Notes: a model not told the origin generated them from the sequence alone. DNA of 64,000 bases from Bordetella parapertussis (GCA_945901125.1 CAMDKD010000005.1:44146-108145), one strand, 5' to 3'; counted from the stretch's first letter, positions 9,339 to 18,132 are shown. A program made the numbers and translations.

Positions 9339-10238
9339 TTAAAAACGGTAATTGCCCGCCAACAGCACAGAATGGTTGTCATTCTTTGTACCACTGGTGA
9401 TGAAATTCAGGTAAGCGGCGTACAAAGACAAGCGCGGCGTGAACGCGTAGCCGCCCGCCAGCATGGACGTATTACCGATGGTGGCCTTGTCCTCACCCTG
9501 GTTGCGGGTCAGTTGCAACTGGGCGTAACCTGCCGGTACCGGGTAGTACTTGAGCGACACGTCTGCTTCATTGTTGTGATTGGTGTTGCTGTCTTCGTGA
9601 CGGATATTCCTCAAAGAAAGTTCAAAGCACAGCGACTCCTGTTGGCCTATGTGCCACAAGGTCTTGGAGGTAAGGCTGGTTTTAGTGGTGACGTCATCGG
9701 CCAGCGTCGTTAACAACAAGCTGTTAGCGGTAAAACTGAGTCGGGTTTTGTCAACGCCTACCGAGATTTGACTCAGCGGAAAAAGGTAATAGCCCGCGGC
9801 ATAGGAGTTGGATTGGTATTGCAAATCGTATTGAACCGAAGGGAGGGCTTTGAACTTGCTATCACCGCTGCCCTTGACATAACCGAGTTTGGCAAACATA
9901 TCGCCCTGGTAATACGTGACAGACACACTGGTGTTGGACAAATAGGTGTTGTATGTTGTGGTATCTATGTCTGTGGGGGCTACCGCCAGGTACAGATTGC
10001 TGGCACGTTGAATGAACTCGTGCTGGTCAAAGGCCTGCTCCGGGTCGTTGTTGACCGGTTTGAAAAATACTTGCAAGCCGGCCACCGGACTGCGGGTGGT
10101 TTCGGTGTCTTCGGTGTTCTTTGTCACTGCGCCTATGGTTGAAAGATTGGCCCGGTAGGTATCAGCTTCAGCAGAGGCGATAAAGCTTTGAAAGAGGGCT
10201 GTCGCAGCCAGCACACACCGTGTCACAGCGGATGTCAT
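9339..10238 (-). CDS. predicted outer-membrane beta-barrel protein
   Basis: A 299-residue protein with a signal peptide (hydrophobic run to ASAEA, residues 1-25) and alternating amphipathic strands rich in Tyr, Ser and Thr. It ends in NYRF, the terminal Phe typical of outer-membrane barrels recognised by the BAM complex. I do not recognise the family; it resembles uncharacterised putative porins. It converges on the acyl-CoA dehydrogenase gene and is divergent from nrdJ across a 258-bp AT-rich gap that must hold its promoter. Confidence 0.65.
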   Translation of the reverse strand: MTSAVTRCVLAATALFQSFIASAEADTYRANLSTIGAVTKNTEDTETTRSPVAGLQVFFKPVNNDPEQAFDQHEFIQRASNLYLAVAPTDIDTTTYNTYLSNTSVSVTYYQGDMFAKLGYVKGSGDSKFKALPSVQYDLQYQSNSYAAGYYLFPLSQISVGVDKTRLSFTANSLLLTTLADDVTTKTSLTSKTLWHIGQQESLCFELSLRNIRHEDSNTNHNNEADVSLKYYPVPAGYAQLQLTRNQGEDKATIGNTSMLAGGYAFTPRLSLYAAYLNFITSGTKNDNHSVLLAGNYRF

Positions 10239-10496
10239 AATTTTTCTTCTTTCTTGTTAATTAATCAAAAGTAATCGGTTATTTGTATTATTAATAATTA
10301 ATTAGAACTATTATTTTTTTCTCGCGTTGATAAAGGCAACAAGTATGTGTAATTTGCCTAAAACAGCAACTCAGGCTTGTTTTTGCCCATCTAAAGCTTC
10401 TTTCACCTGTCTCAGTGACCGGCAATTGCTGCGCGATTGACGCAGGTCAACGCCCGCCTTCATGGCCAGTTCTAAGCTTGCTGACATGCTCACCTC
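10239..10496. promoter_or_regulatory. divergent control region between barrel protein gene and nrdJ
   Basis: A strongly AT-rich stretch at about 10240-10340, with several TTAATTAA/TATTAATAAT runs next to the outer-membrane protein start, is followed by more GC-rich sequence with an FNR box at 10437-10450. I searched it for a cobalamin riboswitch because nrdJ is B12-dependent and saw no B12-box. Confidence 0.5.
10437..10478 (+). promoter_or_regulatory. FNR box and -10 element for nrdJ
   Basis: TTGACGCAGGTCAA (10437-10450) is a perfect FNR-type dyad TTGAC-N4-GTCAA. TAAGCT follows after exactly 22 bp at 10473-10478, so the box would centre near -41.5, the classical activating position. The predicted transcript start near 10485 leaves only about 12 nt before the ATG. 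Confidence 0.7.
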
Positions 10497-12611
10497 ATGT
10501 CAGAAAAAACCGCAGTGAACCCTCAAGCTCAAACCATCAGCCTGGATGTGCTGCAAGAAAAATATTTAAAACAAGGCGAAACCGGCGAGACCGATATCTT
10601 CCGCCGCGTAGCCCGTGCCCTGGCCAGCATGGAGTCGCCTTCATTGCAAAAAAAGTACGAACTGATTTTCTACAACAACATGTTGTCAGGCGCCATCGGT
10701 GCCGGGCGCATCATGAGTTCGGCGGGTACGGATTTGCAAGCGACTTTGATCAATTGCTTTGTACAACCGGTGGGCGATTGCATACAAGGTTTTGACCCGC
10801 AAGGTCTGCCTGGCATTTACGAGGCCTTGCGCGAGGCCGCAGAGACCATGCGCCGCGGCGGCGGCGTCGGTTACGACTTTTCACCCATACGCCCGCGTGG
10901 AGCCTTGGTGCGCGCGACAGCGTCTATTGCTTCGGGCCCGTGCAGTTACATCAATGTGTTTGACCAGTCTTGTTCTACGGTCGAGAGCGCAGGCGCAAGA
11001 CGCGGCGCGCAAATGGGCGTGTTGCGCATAGACCACCCGGATATTTTGGAATTCATAGAAGCCAAGCGAACGCCCGGTCGCTGGAACAACTTCAATGTGT
11101 CGGTGGCCGTGTCTGACCGGTTCATGCAAACGCTGGCACAGGGCGGCGACTGGGCCTTGGTACACAGGGCTGAACCCGGAGCTGATTGCAAGCCTACTGG
11201 TGCTTCACACGACGAACACGGCAACTGGATTTACCGGACCATATCGGCGCAAGCTTTGTGGGACAAACTGACGCAGTCGGCCTACGACTATGCCGAACCC
11301 GGCGTGCTGTTCATGGACCCTATCAACAGCGACAACAACCTGTCTTACTGTGAAGCCATAGCCACCACCAATCCTTGCGGTGAACAGCCTTTGCCGGCTT
11401 ATGGCTGCTGCAATTTGGGGCCGGTCATATTGCCGCGATTTGTGAAGAATGCTTTTGATAAAAGCCTATTGGCCGAATTTGACTTTGCCGCTTTTGAAAA
11501 AGCGGTGACGGTGCAAGTGCGTGCGCTTGACAATGTGTTGGACTTGAGCCTGTGGCCTTTGCCGCAGCAACGCGACGAAGCCATGGCCAAGCGCCGCATA
11601 GGTGTGGGCTTTACCGGCTTGGGCGATGCCTTGGTGATGTTGGGTCTGAGGTATGACCAGTCCGAGGGGCGCGACATGGCAGTGCGCATTGCTGCTTGCA
11701 TGCGCGACGCGGCTTATACAGCTTCGGTCAAGCTGGCGCAGGAAAAAGGTGTGTTTCCTGCATTTGAAGCAGAGGCTTATCTGGCAAGCGGGCACGCTGC
11801 CAGTCGCTTGCCTGTGGCTATTCAAGACGAGATCCGCAAGCACGGCATACGCAACAGCCACCTGCTGTCGATTGCGCCGACCGGCACTGTCAGTCTGGCA
11901 TTTGCAGACAACACATCCAACGGCATAGAACCGGCGTTTTCATGGGTGTACCGGCGCAAGAAAAGAACCGGCGACGGCAAGACGCTGGACTACGAAGTGC
12001 AAGACCACGCCTGGCGGCTTTACCGTCAAGCAGGTGGCGATGTGAATGCCTTGCCTGACTGTTTTGTGTCTGCAATGCAGATGAGCGCCTCTGCCCATAT
12101 CGCCATGATGCAAGCGGTTCAGCCTTACATAGACACTGCTATTTCAAAAACAGTGAATGTGCCTGTCGATTTTCCTTATGAGGATTTCAAAGATTTGTAC
12201 CTGAGCGCCTGGCAAGCCGGACTCAAGGGATTGGCGACTTACCGGCCGAGTTTGTTGTCATTGGCCGCGCGAGGCGGATTTTTATCCCGCGCCTTGAGTG
12301 ATATGCGCAAGGTGATTTGGGAGCGCGGACCGGTTCGTTTGGGCACTTATTGCAAACCCGATGGCACGCAGGTGCCTATGTGGCACGACTCGGAAGCCGC
12401 GGCGATTGCCTACGCCCTACAAATGATTATTCAAAACAGAAACCCGGATGAACAAACGCCCTCAGGTTTGAATGACAACCCTGTGTTGCACCATCCGGCA
12501 TCACACGCCATGTCAGGAAAGAAATGCATGGAATGCGGCGCGCATGCGGTGATCAAAAAAGACGGCTGCGAGTTTTGTACCCAATGCGGTCACACCGGCA
12601 GTTGCGGATAA
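10497..12611 (+). CDS. nrdJ: adenosylcobalamin-dependent (class II) ribonucleotide reductase
   Basis: Reduces ribonucleotides to deoxyribonucleotides using adenosylcobalamin, so it does not need oxygen to make its radical. The barrel carries GGGVGYDFSPIRP near residue 121, NPCGEQPLPAYGCCNLG near 290 with the active-site Cys, and the SIAPTGTVSLAF block near 461. The C-terminus has the redox/zinc-type CMECGAHAVIKKDGCEFCTQCG. At 704 residues it is shorter than the 900-plus residues I recall for many betaproteobacterial NrdJ. After LKGLATYRP the sequence jumps to a segment ending in DMRKVIWERGPVRLGTYCKP, suggesting an internal deletion outside the catalytic barrel. No class I genes are present in this window. 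Confidence 0.93.
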   Translation: MSEKTAVNPQAQTISLDVLQEKYLKQGETGETDIFRRVARALASMESPSLQKKYELIFYNNMLSGAIGAGRIMSSAGTDLQATLINCFVQPVGDCIQGFDPQGLPGIYEALREAAETMRRGGGVGYDFSPIRPRGALVRATASIASGPCSYINVFDQSCSTVESAGARRGAQMGVLRIDHPDILEFIEAKRTPGRWNNFNVSVAVSDRFMQTLAQGGDWALVHRAEPGADCKPTGASHDEHGNWIYRTISAQALWDKLTQSAYDYAEPGVLFMDPINSDNNLSYCEAIATTNPCGEQPLPAYGCCNLGPVILPRFVKNAFDKSLLAEFDFAAFEKAVTVQVRALDNVLDLSLWPLPQQRDEAMAKRRIGVGFTGLGDALVMLGLRYDQSEGRDMAVRIAACMRDAAYTASVKLAQEKGVFPAFEAEAYLASGHAASRLPVAIQDEIRKHGIRNSHLLSIAPTGTVSLAFADNTSNGIEPAFSWVYRRKKRTGDGKTLDYEVQDHAWRLYRQAGGDVNALPDCFVSAMQMSASAHIAMMQAVQPYIDTAISKTVNVPVDFPYEDFKDLYLSAWQAGLKGLATYRPSLLSLAARGGFLSRALSDMRKVIWERGPVRLGTYCKPDGTQVPMWHDSEAAAIAYALQMIIQNRNPDEQTPSGLNDNPVLHHPASHAMSGKKCMECGAHAVIKKDGCEFCTQCGHTGSCG

Positions 12612-12627
12612 GCCATGCCGCGCCCGC

Positions 12628-13127
12628 TCAGCTGATCGCTGGCTGCGTCAAAGGCGTTAATAAATAGCGCATCAAGTCGGCGACTGAGCGTATACGGTCG
12701 CCGAAGGGCAGGTGACCGGCACCGCGAAAAAACAGCCCTTGATTGACATCGCCTTGCATGGCGTGGCCGAGTTGCTGGTCAATGCAAAACTGGCCTATGC
12801 TTGCGACACCGTCGCGCAAGCCGCAGTGTTGCAGGCAATCAAACGACATATTGCATTTGGACTTGACGTGCGCGCGTTCTTGCAGAACGGGAAGAATGCG
12901 TAAATATTTGTCCAACCCATCAAATCCTTGTGCCTGCAACGCAGATCGACAGACGAGATGGTGCCCATGCCGCCGAGACTGGCGACAGCAGATGCCAGCG
13001 ATGACGCGGAAACCCCGACGCCCATGCCACCTTGCACCACGGGCAGCAGTGTCTTGTTTTTGATCTTCAAAGCACGCAAGCCGCCGGCTTGCATCACATC
13101 GAACCACTCGCTTGTCTTAATGGGCAT
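12628..13127 (-). pseudogene. decayed nitronate monooxygenase-like gene
   Basis: Two pieces of a 2-nitropropane dioxygenase/nitronate monooxygenase gene lie in different frames. From ATG 13127 the N-terminal piece reads through LLPVVQGGMGVGVSASSLAS and GGMGTISSVDLR, the FMN-binding N-terminus. Near 12910-12930 the reading shifts. The second frame then gives KCNMSFDCLQHCGLRDG and NQGLFFRGAGHLPFGDRIRS, the family C-terminus, ending at 12628. The whole central barrel, several hundred residues in homologues, is missing. This is a deletion plus frameshift remnant and no functional enzyme is expected. Confidence 0.82.
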
Positions 13128-13259
13128 CAAATTGGCGCTGACGAAGCGTGGAGCCCAGACCGATAGGCTCAGGGGTATGCATGCCTCTTTCTGAGAACTG
13201 CCCACAATGACCTCCGGTTGATTCATGGCTTTATTATTCTGTGAGCCATGTGCCGGACA

Positions 13260-13273
13260 TTGACATAGGTCAA
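13260..13273. promoter_or_regulatory. FNR box between the nitronate monooxygenase remnant and ccoI
   Basis: TTGACATAGGTCAA is a perfect TTGAC-N4-GTCAA dyad. Reading leftward, AT-rich sequence near 13231-13237 could serve as a -10 for the decayed gene. Reading rightward, the correctly spaced position holds a T-run. It may be a fossil promoter of the pseudogene or an accessory site for ccoI. Confidence 0.55.
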
Positions 13274-13339
13274 GTGAAAAGCGCGGGAGCAATTTTTTTC
13301 GCTTTGCATTTGGCAACTCGCTAGGTTTTTGTGCCTCTA

Positions 13340-13381
13340 TTGACGTAAGTCAAGCTCTGTTGAGGCGCTCAACTCTAAGCT
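13340..13381 (+). promoter_or_regulatory. FNR box and -10 element for ccoI
   Basis: TTGACGTAAGTCAA (13340-13353) is followed after exactly 22 bp by TAAGCT (13376-13381). The predicted transcription start falls at about 13388, next to the ATG at 13389, so the message would be leaderless or nearly so. Confidence 0.7.
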
Positions 13382-13388
13382 TCATGCC

Positions 13389-15713
13389 ATGAGCTCAAAC
13401 TACGCCTTACTCGACGAACCGGCCAACTGGACAGCTTTCAGCACGCCCTCGCCGCAGAACAAGACCTCGGACAAAGAACACGGCCTGTGGCAGTCGCAAG
13501 TGGTGGTCGAAGGCATGCATTGCGGGTCCTGCGCGTTGAATGTGGAAAAAGCTTTGCGTTCGGTGCCGGGTGTGAAGCAGGCCACAGTCAACGGTGCGAC
13601 GCATCGCGCCGAGGTGGTCTGGGAGGTGGATGCCGTCAAGCCTTCGCAATGGCTGAATGCTTTGCACGACGCGGGCTACGAGGCTGTGCCGGCCAACGAC
13701 CATGTGGCGCGCAGCGAAGGCAAGCTGGAAGTACGCAGACAGCTATGGCGCTGGGCGGTGGCCGGTTTTTGCATGATGCAAGTCATGATGTACGCCTTAC
13801 CCCCTTATTTTTCGCCCGACATCACGGCGGAGATGTTGACGCTGCTGCGCTGGGCCGCCTGGGTATTGACTTTGCCGGTCATGTTCTTCTCTGCCGATGT
13901 CTTCACTGCTGCCGCCTGGCGCGATTTAAAGCGCGGCAACATCAGCATGGATTTGCCGGTCGCCATCGGCATATGGGTCAGCTTCATGGTCAGCAGCGCG
14001 GCTATGTTCAGTCCTGATGGATTTTTCGGCAACGAGGTGTATTTCGATTCGATCACCATGTTTGTGTTTTTCCTGCTCACCGGTCGCTGGCTGGAAGCGC
14101 GTTTGCGCGAGCGCACAGCCGGTTCGCTGGAAGCTTTGATCAACCGTTTGCCGCAGTCGGTATACCGCAAGAGAGCCGATGGTGAGTTCGATAACGTAGG
14201 TTTGGCCATGGTCAAACCCGGCGATGTGTTGCAAGTGCATCCCGGTGAAGTGTTTGCCGCTGACGGTAGGTTGCTCAGCGGTCATACCTGGGTGGAAGAA
14301 GCTTTGCTCAGCGGCGAGTCTGAACCGCTGGAGCGCCGTCCGGGCGAAGCGGTGTTGGCGGGTTCGCACAATTTGCGCGAAACCGTCACCATGCAAGTGA
14401 CGGCGCTGGGCGAGTCCACGCGTTATGCAGCGATTGTGAATTTGATGCAAACCGCTTCATTGCATAAACCTCGGCTGGCGGCGTTAGCCGATCGCATAGC
14501 CAAGCCGTTTTTGCTGGCGGTGCTGGTGGTGGCCGCGCTGGCGGCCGTCTGGGCCTGGGGCGAGTCGCCCGGCAAGGCCATGATGGTGGCGGTGTCGGTG
14601 TTGATCGTCACTTGTCCTTGTGCTTTGTCATTGGCCACGCCTGCAGCCATGCTGGCGGCGGCGGGTAATCTGGCGCGCCAAGGTGTGTTGCTGCGGGATG
14701 TGCAATCTTTGGAATCACTGGCGCGGGTCGATGCCGTGGTGTTCGACAAGACCGGCACGCTGACCAGTGACCGCATGGAATTGCAACACTTGTTCACGCC
14801 TGAGTTTCCCAAGGGCATGACGCAATTGCAAACCCCGTCATTGCAAAACCTGCTGGCGCTCACCGCTTCGTTGGCCGAACATTCCTGGCACCCGTATGCG
14901 CGTGCCGTGCTTCAAATAGAAAAATCCAGTTCGCCGCAACCGGTGTTACAGCAAGTGCAGGAGCACGTCGGACAAGGTGTGTCGGCCACTTGGATGAGCC
15001 CGCAAGGTGCGCGCGAATTGCGCATGGGTTCACTGGCGTTTTGCCGCGCCGCCACGCAGTCGCAAGAGATTCCGTTTGCTGCTCAAGCCGCGCAAGTGCA
15101 TGTGTTTGACCAGCAAGGCTGGCTGGCCTCGTATGTGTTTCGTGAAGTCTTGCGACCCGATGCGGTAGACACCATGGCGCGTTTGCGCAGGTTAGGCGTC
15201 GGCATATACCTGATGTCTGGCGACAAGCCTGCGGCGGTAGATGCCATCGCCAGCCGTTTGCAACTCGATCCTGTGCATGTGTACGGCGGCTGTAGCCCGG
15301 CAGACAAGCTGGGCTATTTGAAAGACTTGCAGGCATCAGGTAAACGCGTGGCCATGGTCGGTGATGGGTTTAACGACATGCCGGTGATGGCCGGAGCCCA
15401 TGTGTCGTTTGCTTTCGGTCAGGCCGTGCCCTTGGCACAAGCGCGTTCAGATGTGGTGGTGCTGGGCCAGCAGTTGATGGCAGTGGCAGACACCATGGCG
15501 CTGGCGCGGCGCAGCATGCGCGTGGTCAGCCACAACCTGATCTGGGCAGCTGCTTACAACGCGGTGTGCGTGCCGCTGGCTGTCATGGGCTATTTGCCTG
15601 CATGGCTGGCTGGACTTGGCATGGCCGTCAGCTCGTTGGTGGTGGTGTTGTATTCATTGCAACTGGCCATGCCGACAAAGAAACGTATATCAACTTCACT
15701 TGCGGCAAGCTGA
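13389..15713 (+). CDS. ccoI: copper-exporting P1B-type ATPase for cbb3 oxidase assembly (CcoI)
   Basis: Moves Cu(I) across the inner membrane for insertion into cbb3 cytochrome oxidase. The 774-residue protein has an N-terminal metal-binding domain with GMHCGSCALNVEKAL near residue 43. Membrane segments begin near 120. TCPCALSLATPA near residue 414 holds the CPC translocation motif. The phosphorylation site is DKTGTLTSDRM near 456, the SEHSWHPYA-type His-Pro motif follows, and MVGDGFNDMPVM is the hinge. The order ccoI-ccoS before the structural genes supports the oxidase-assembly role over general copper efflux. Confidence 0.94.
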   Translation: MSSNYALLDEPANWTAFSTPSPQNKTSDKEHGLWQSQVVVEGMHCGSCALNVEKALRSVPGVKQATVNGATHRAEVVWEVDAVKPSQWLNALHDAGYEAVPANDHVARSEGKLEVRRQLWRWAVAGFCMMQVMMYALPPYFSPDITAEMLTLLRWAAWVLTLPVMFFSADVFTAAAWRDLKRGNISMDLPVAIGIWVSFMVSSAAMFSPDGFFGNEVYFDSITMFVFFLLTGRWLEARLRERTAGSLEALINRLPQSVYRKRADGEFDNVGLAMVKPGDVLQVHPGEVFAADGRLLSGHTWVEEALLSGESEPLERRPGEAVLAGSHNLRETVTMQVTALGESTRYAAIVNLMQTASLHKPRLAALADRIAKPFLLAVLVVAALAAVWAWGESPGKAMMVAVSVLIVTCPCALSLATPAAMLAAAGNLARQGVLLRDVQSLESLARVDAVVFDKTGTLTSDRMELQHLFTPEFPKGMTQLQTPSLQNLLALTASLAEHSWHPYARAVLQIEKSSSPQPVLQQVQEHVGQGVSATWMSPQGARELRMGSLAFCRAATQSQEIPFAAQAAQVHVFDQQGWLASYVFREVLRPDAVDTMARLRRLGVGIYLMSGDKPAAVDAIASRLQLDPVHVYGGCSPADKLGYLKDLQASGKRVAMVGDGFNDMPVMAGAHVSFAFGQAVPLAQARSDVVVLGQQLMAVADTMALARRSMRVVSHNLIWAAAYNAVCVPLAVMGYLPAWLAGLGMAVSSLVVVLYSLQLAMPTKKRISTSLAAS

Positions 15714-15714
15714 C

Positions 15715-15852
15715 ATGGATATTTTGTATTTACTGATCCCGCTGTCCGTGGTGCTGGTGCTGCTGATACTCATAGGCTTGTGGTGGGCCATACACAGCGG
15801 GCAATTCGACCGCATAGAGGGCGAAGCCGAGCGGATTTTGCGACAGGATTGA
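15715..15852 (+). CDS. ccoS: cbb3 oxidase maturation protein CcoS
   Basis: A 45-residue single-span membrane protein (MDILYLLIPLSVVLVLLILI, then LWWAIHSGQFDRIEGEAERIL) required for cofactor insertion into cbb3 oxidase. The GQFD motif and the acidic tail are typical of CcoS. The ATG begins 1 nt after the ccoI stop codon, so translation is probably coupled. Its own stop codon lies inside the FNR box that drives ccoN. Confidence 0.93.
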   Translation: MDILYLLIPLSVVLVLLILIGLWWAIHSGQFDRIEGEAERILRQD

Positions 15853-15890
15853 TTTACATCAAGACATTGTGTCTTTGTCAATCTGATACT
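15849..15890 (+). promoter_or_regulatory. FNR box and -10 element for the ccoNOQP operon
   Basis: TTGATTTACATCAA (15849-15862) is a perfect consensus FNR dyad. At the same 22-bp spacing seen in other promoters here lies GATACT (15885-15890), four of six matches to TATAAT. The box overlaps the last codons of ccoS. Confidence 0.8.
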
Positions 15891-15916
15891 TGAACCAGAT
15901 CTGTGAAAGGCTTTAC

Positions 15917-17344
15917 ATGAGTGCGTTAGACAACAATTACAGCGACACGGTCGTGCGCCAGTTCTCCATCATGACGGTGGTCTGGGGCGTGGTCGGTATG
16001 CTGGTCGGTCTGGTGATTGCATCCCAGCTGGCATGGCCCGAATTGAATTTCGGCATCCCCTGGCTAAGCTACGGACGCTTGCGTCCGCTGCACACGAACG
16101 CGGTGATTTTTGCGTTCGGCGGTTGCGCGCTGTTTGCCACCAGTTATTACGTGGTGCAGCGCACCGGGCAAACGCGTTTGTTTGCGCCGCGCCTCGCTGC
16201 ATTCACTTTTTGGGGCTGGCAAGCGGTGATTCTGGCGGCGGCCATCAGCCTGCCCATGGGCTATACCAGCGGCAAAGAATACGCAGAGTTAGAGTGGCCG
16301 ATTGATATTTTGATCACCTTGGTCTGGGTGTCTTACGCGGTGGTTTTTTTCGGCACCATCGTCAAGCGCAAGGTGTCGCATATTTACGTGGCCAATTGGT
16401 TTTATGCCGCCTTCATATTGACAGTCGCCGTGCTGCATTTGGTCAACAGTGCAGCAGTGCCTGCCGGTTGGATGAAATCCTATTCAGCCTATGCAGGCGT
16501 GCAGGACGCCATGGTGCAATGGTGGTACGGACACAATGCGGTCGGCTTTTTTCTGACCGCCGGTTTTCTGGGGATGATGTATTACTTTGTCCCCAAGCAG
16601 GCTGGGCGACCGGTGTATTCCTACCGTTTGTCTATTGTTCACTTCTGGGCGCTGATCTTCACTTATATGTGGGCCGGCCCTCACCATTTGCACTACACCG
16701 CATTGCCTGACTGGACGCAATCCTTAGGCATGGTGTTCTCTCTCATTCTGTTGGCACCGAGCTGGGGCGGCATGATCAACGGCATCATGACCTTGTCCGG
16801 CGCCTGGCACAAGCTGCGCGACGACCCGGTGTTGCGCTTCATGATTGTGTCGCTGTCCTTCTACGGCATGAGCACGTTTGAAGGCCCGATGATGGCTGTC
16901 AAAACCGTGAACGCACTCAGCCATTACACCGACTGGACTGTCGGCCATGTGCACTCAGGCGCTTTAGGCTGGGTCGGACTGGTTTCCATGGGTGCCATGT
17001 ATTTTCTGATTCCGCGTTTGTTCGGACAGAAAAAAATGCACAGCGTTCCCGCCATCGAGTTGCATTTCTGGTTGGCCACCATAGGCATCGTTCTCTATAT
17101 CGCCGCCATGTGGATTGCCGGTGTGATGCAAGGCCTGATGTGGCGCGCTATCAACGAAGACGGTACGCTGACCTATACCTTTGTCGAAAGCGTGAAAGCC
17201 ACTTACCCGTATTACGTGGTGCGCGTCATAGGCGGTGCTTTGTACCTGGGCGGCATGCTCATCATGCTGTGGAACGTGTTGATGACTGCCTTCAAAGGCA
17301 ATGTACAGCCTGTGCCTATCCCTGCTGTTGTGGCGCATGCCTGA
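15917..17344 (+). CDS. ccoN: cbb3-type cytochrome c oxidase subunit I (CcoN)
   Basis: The catalytic haem-copper subunit in the inner membrane. It reduces oxygen to water at high affinity and pumps protons. From ATG 15917 the product is 475 residues with about 12 hydrophobic segments and conserved haem/copper ligands in LRPLHTNAVIFAFGG, QWWYGHNAVGF, TYMWAGPHHLHY and DWTVGHVHSGALG. ATG 15917 has a GAAAGG upstream; the in-frame ATG at 15890 would place an unlikely MNQICERLY extension within the promoter. It leads the ccoNOQP transcription unit. Confidence 0.97.
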   Translation: MSALDNNYSDTVVRQFSIMTVVWGVVGMLVGLVIASQLAWPELNFGIPWLSYGRLRPLHTNAVIFAFGGCALFATSYYVVQRTGQTRLFAPRLAAFTFWGWQAVILAAAISLPMGYTSGKEYAELEWPIDILITLVWVSYAVVFFGTIVKRKVSHIYVANWFYAAFILTVAVLHLVNSAAVPAGWMKSYSAYAGVQDAMVQWWYGHNAVGFFLTAGFLGMMYYFVPKQAGRPVYSYRLSIVHFWALIFTYMWAGPHHLHYTALPDWTQSLGMVFSLILLAPSWGGMINGIMTLSGAWHKLRDDPVLRFMIVSLSFYGMSTFEGPMMAVKTVNALSHYTDWTVGHVHSGALGWVGLVSMGAMYFLIPRLFGQKKMHSVPAIELHFWLATIGIVLYIAAMWIAGVMQGLMWRAINEDGTLTYTFVESVKATYPYYVVRVIGGALYLGGMLIMLWNVLMTAFKGNVQPVPIPAVVAHA

Positions 17345-17354
17345 GGAGAAAAAC

Positions 17355-17972
17355 ATGTCAGACAAAAACAGTTTTAGCCACGAAAAAATCGAAACCCATA
17401 GCTTTTTGATGGTGGTGTTGATCGTGCTGGTGATCGCCATCGGCGGCTTGGTGGAAATCGTTCCGCTGTTCTTTCAAAAGTCCACCACCCAGCCCTTGGA
17501 AGGAGTGGTGCCTTTAAACGCTTTGCAATTGGCCGGGCGCGACATTTATGTGCGTGAAGGTTGCTACAACTGCCATTCGCAAATGATTCGACCGTTTCGC
17601 TCGGAAACCTTGCGCTACGGTCATTACTCGGTGGCCGGTGAGTTTGTCTACGACCACCCGTTTCAGTGGGGCAGCAAACGGACGGGGCCGGACTTGCACC
17701 GCGTCGGCGGCAAGTACAGCGATGACTGGCACCAAGCGCATTTGACCAATCCGCGCGACCTGGTGCCCGAGTCGAATATGCCGGCTTACCCGTGGCTGGA
17801 AAAAGACCTGGTGGATGCAGACGCTTTGCCGCGCCACTTGTCGGCTTTGCGGACAGTAGGGGTGCCGTACACAGATGACGAGATTGCCGGTGCAGCAGAC
17901 GCGGTGCGCGGTAAATCGGAGTTGACTGCGCTGATCGCTTATCTGCAATCTTTGGGCCGCGCGCTCAAGTAA
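17355..17972 (+). CDS. ccoO: cbb3-type cytochrome c oxidase subunit II (CcoO), monohaem
   Basis: A membrane-anchored monohaem cytochrome c that passes electrons to CcoN. The 205-residue product has one N-terminal membrane helix near residues 17-38 and a CYNCHSQM haem-binding site near residue 70. LVPESNMPAYPWL supplies the sixth ligand Met. ATG 17355 is preceded by a good GAGGAG site. The longer ORF from 17301 overlaps ccoN and has no support. Confidence 0.96.
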   Translation: MSDKNSFSHEKIETHSFLMVVLIVLVIAIGGLVEIVPLFFQKSTTQPLEGVVPLNALQLAGRDIYVREGCYNCHSQMIRPFRSETLRYGHYSVAGEFVYDHPFQWGSKRTGPDLHRVGGKYSDDWHQAHLTNPRDLVPESNMPAYPWLEKDLVDADALPRHLSALRTVGVPYTDDEIAGAADAVRGKSELTALIAYLQSLGRALK

Positions 17973-17983
17973 AGGAGACAGCC

Positions 17984-18124
17984 ATGGATGACATCAACGC
18001 ATTGCGCGTCGCTGCGACTGTGCTGAGTTTTTTGTGTTTCATCGGCATCATGCTGTGGACCCTTGACCGGCGCAAGACACGCCGGTTTGAAGAAGCCTCC
18101 CGCCTGCCGTTTTTGGATGAGTAA
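17984..18124 (+). CDS. ccoQ: cbb3 oxidase small subunit CcoQ
   Basis: A 46-residue single-span protein (helix from about residue 7 to 26, then a basic RRKTRRFEEASRLPF tail) that stabilises the interaction of CcoP with the CcoNO core. It lies 11 bp after ccoO with an AAAGGAG site and 8 bp before ccoP, exactly where ccoQ is expected. Confidence 0.93.
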   Translation: MDDINALRVAATVLSFLCFIGIMLWTLDRRKTRRFEEASRLPFLDE

Positions 18125-18132
18125 GGATTGCC

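Noticed and set aside
10239..10496. Cobalamin riboswitch before nrdJ
   Set aside because: The gene needs B12, but the leader contains no B12-box (GCCACTG-type) or conserved core. The region instead shows an FNR promoter with a very short leader.
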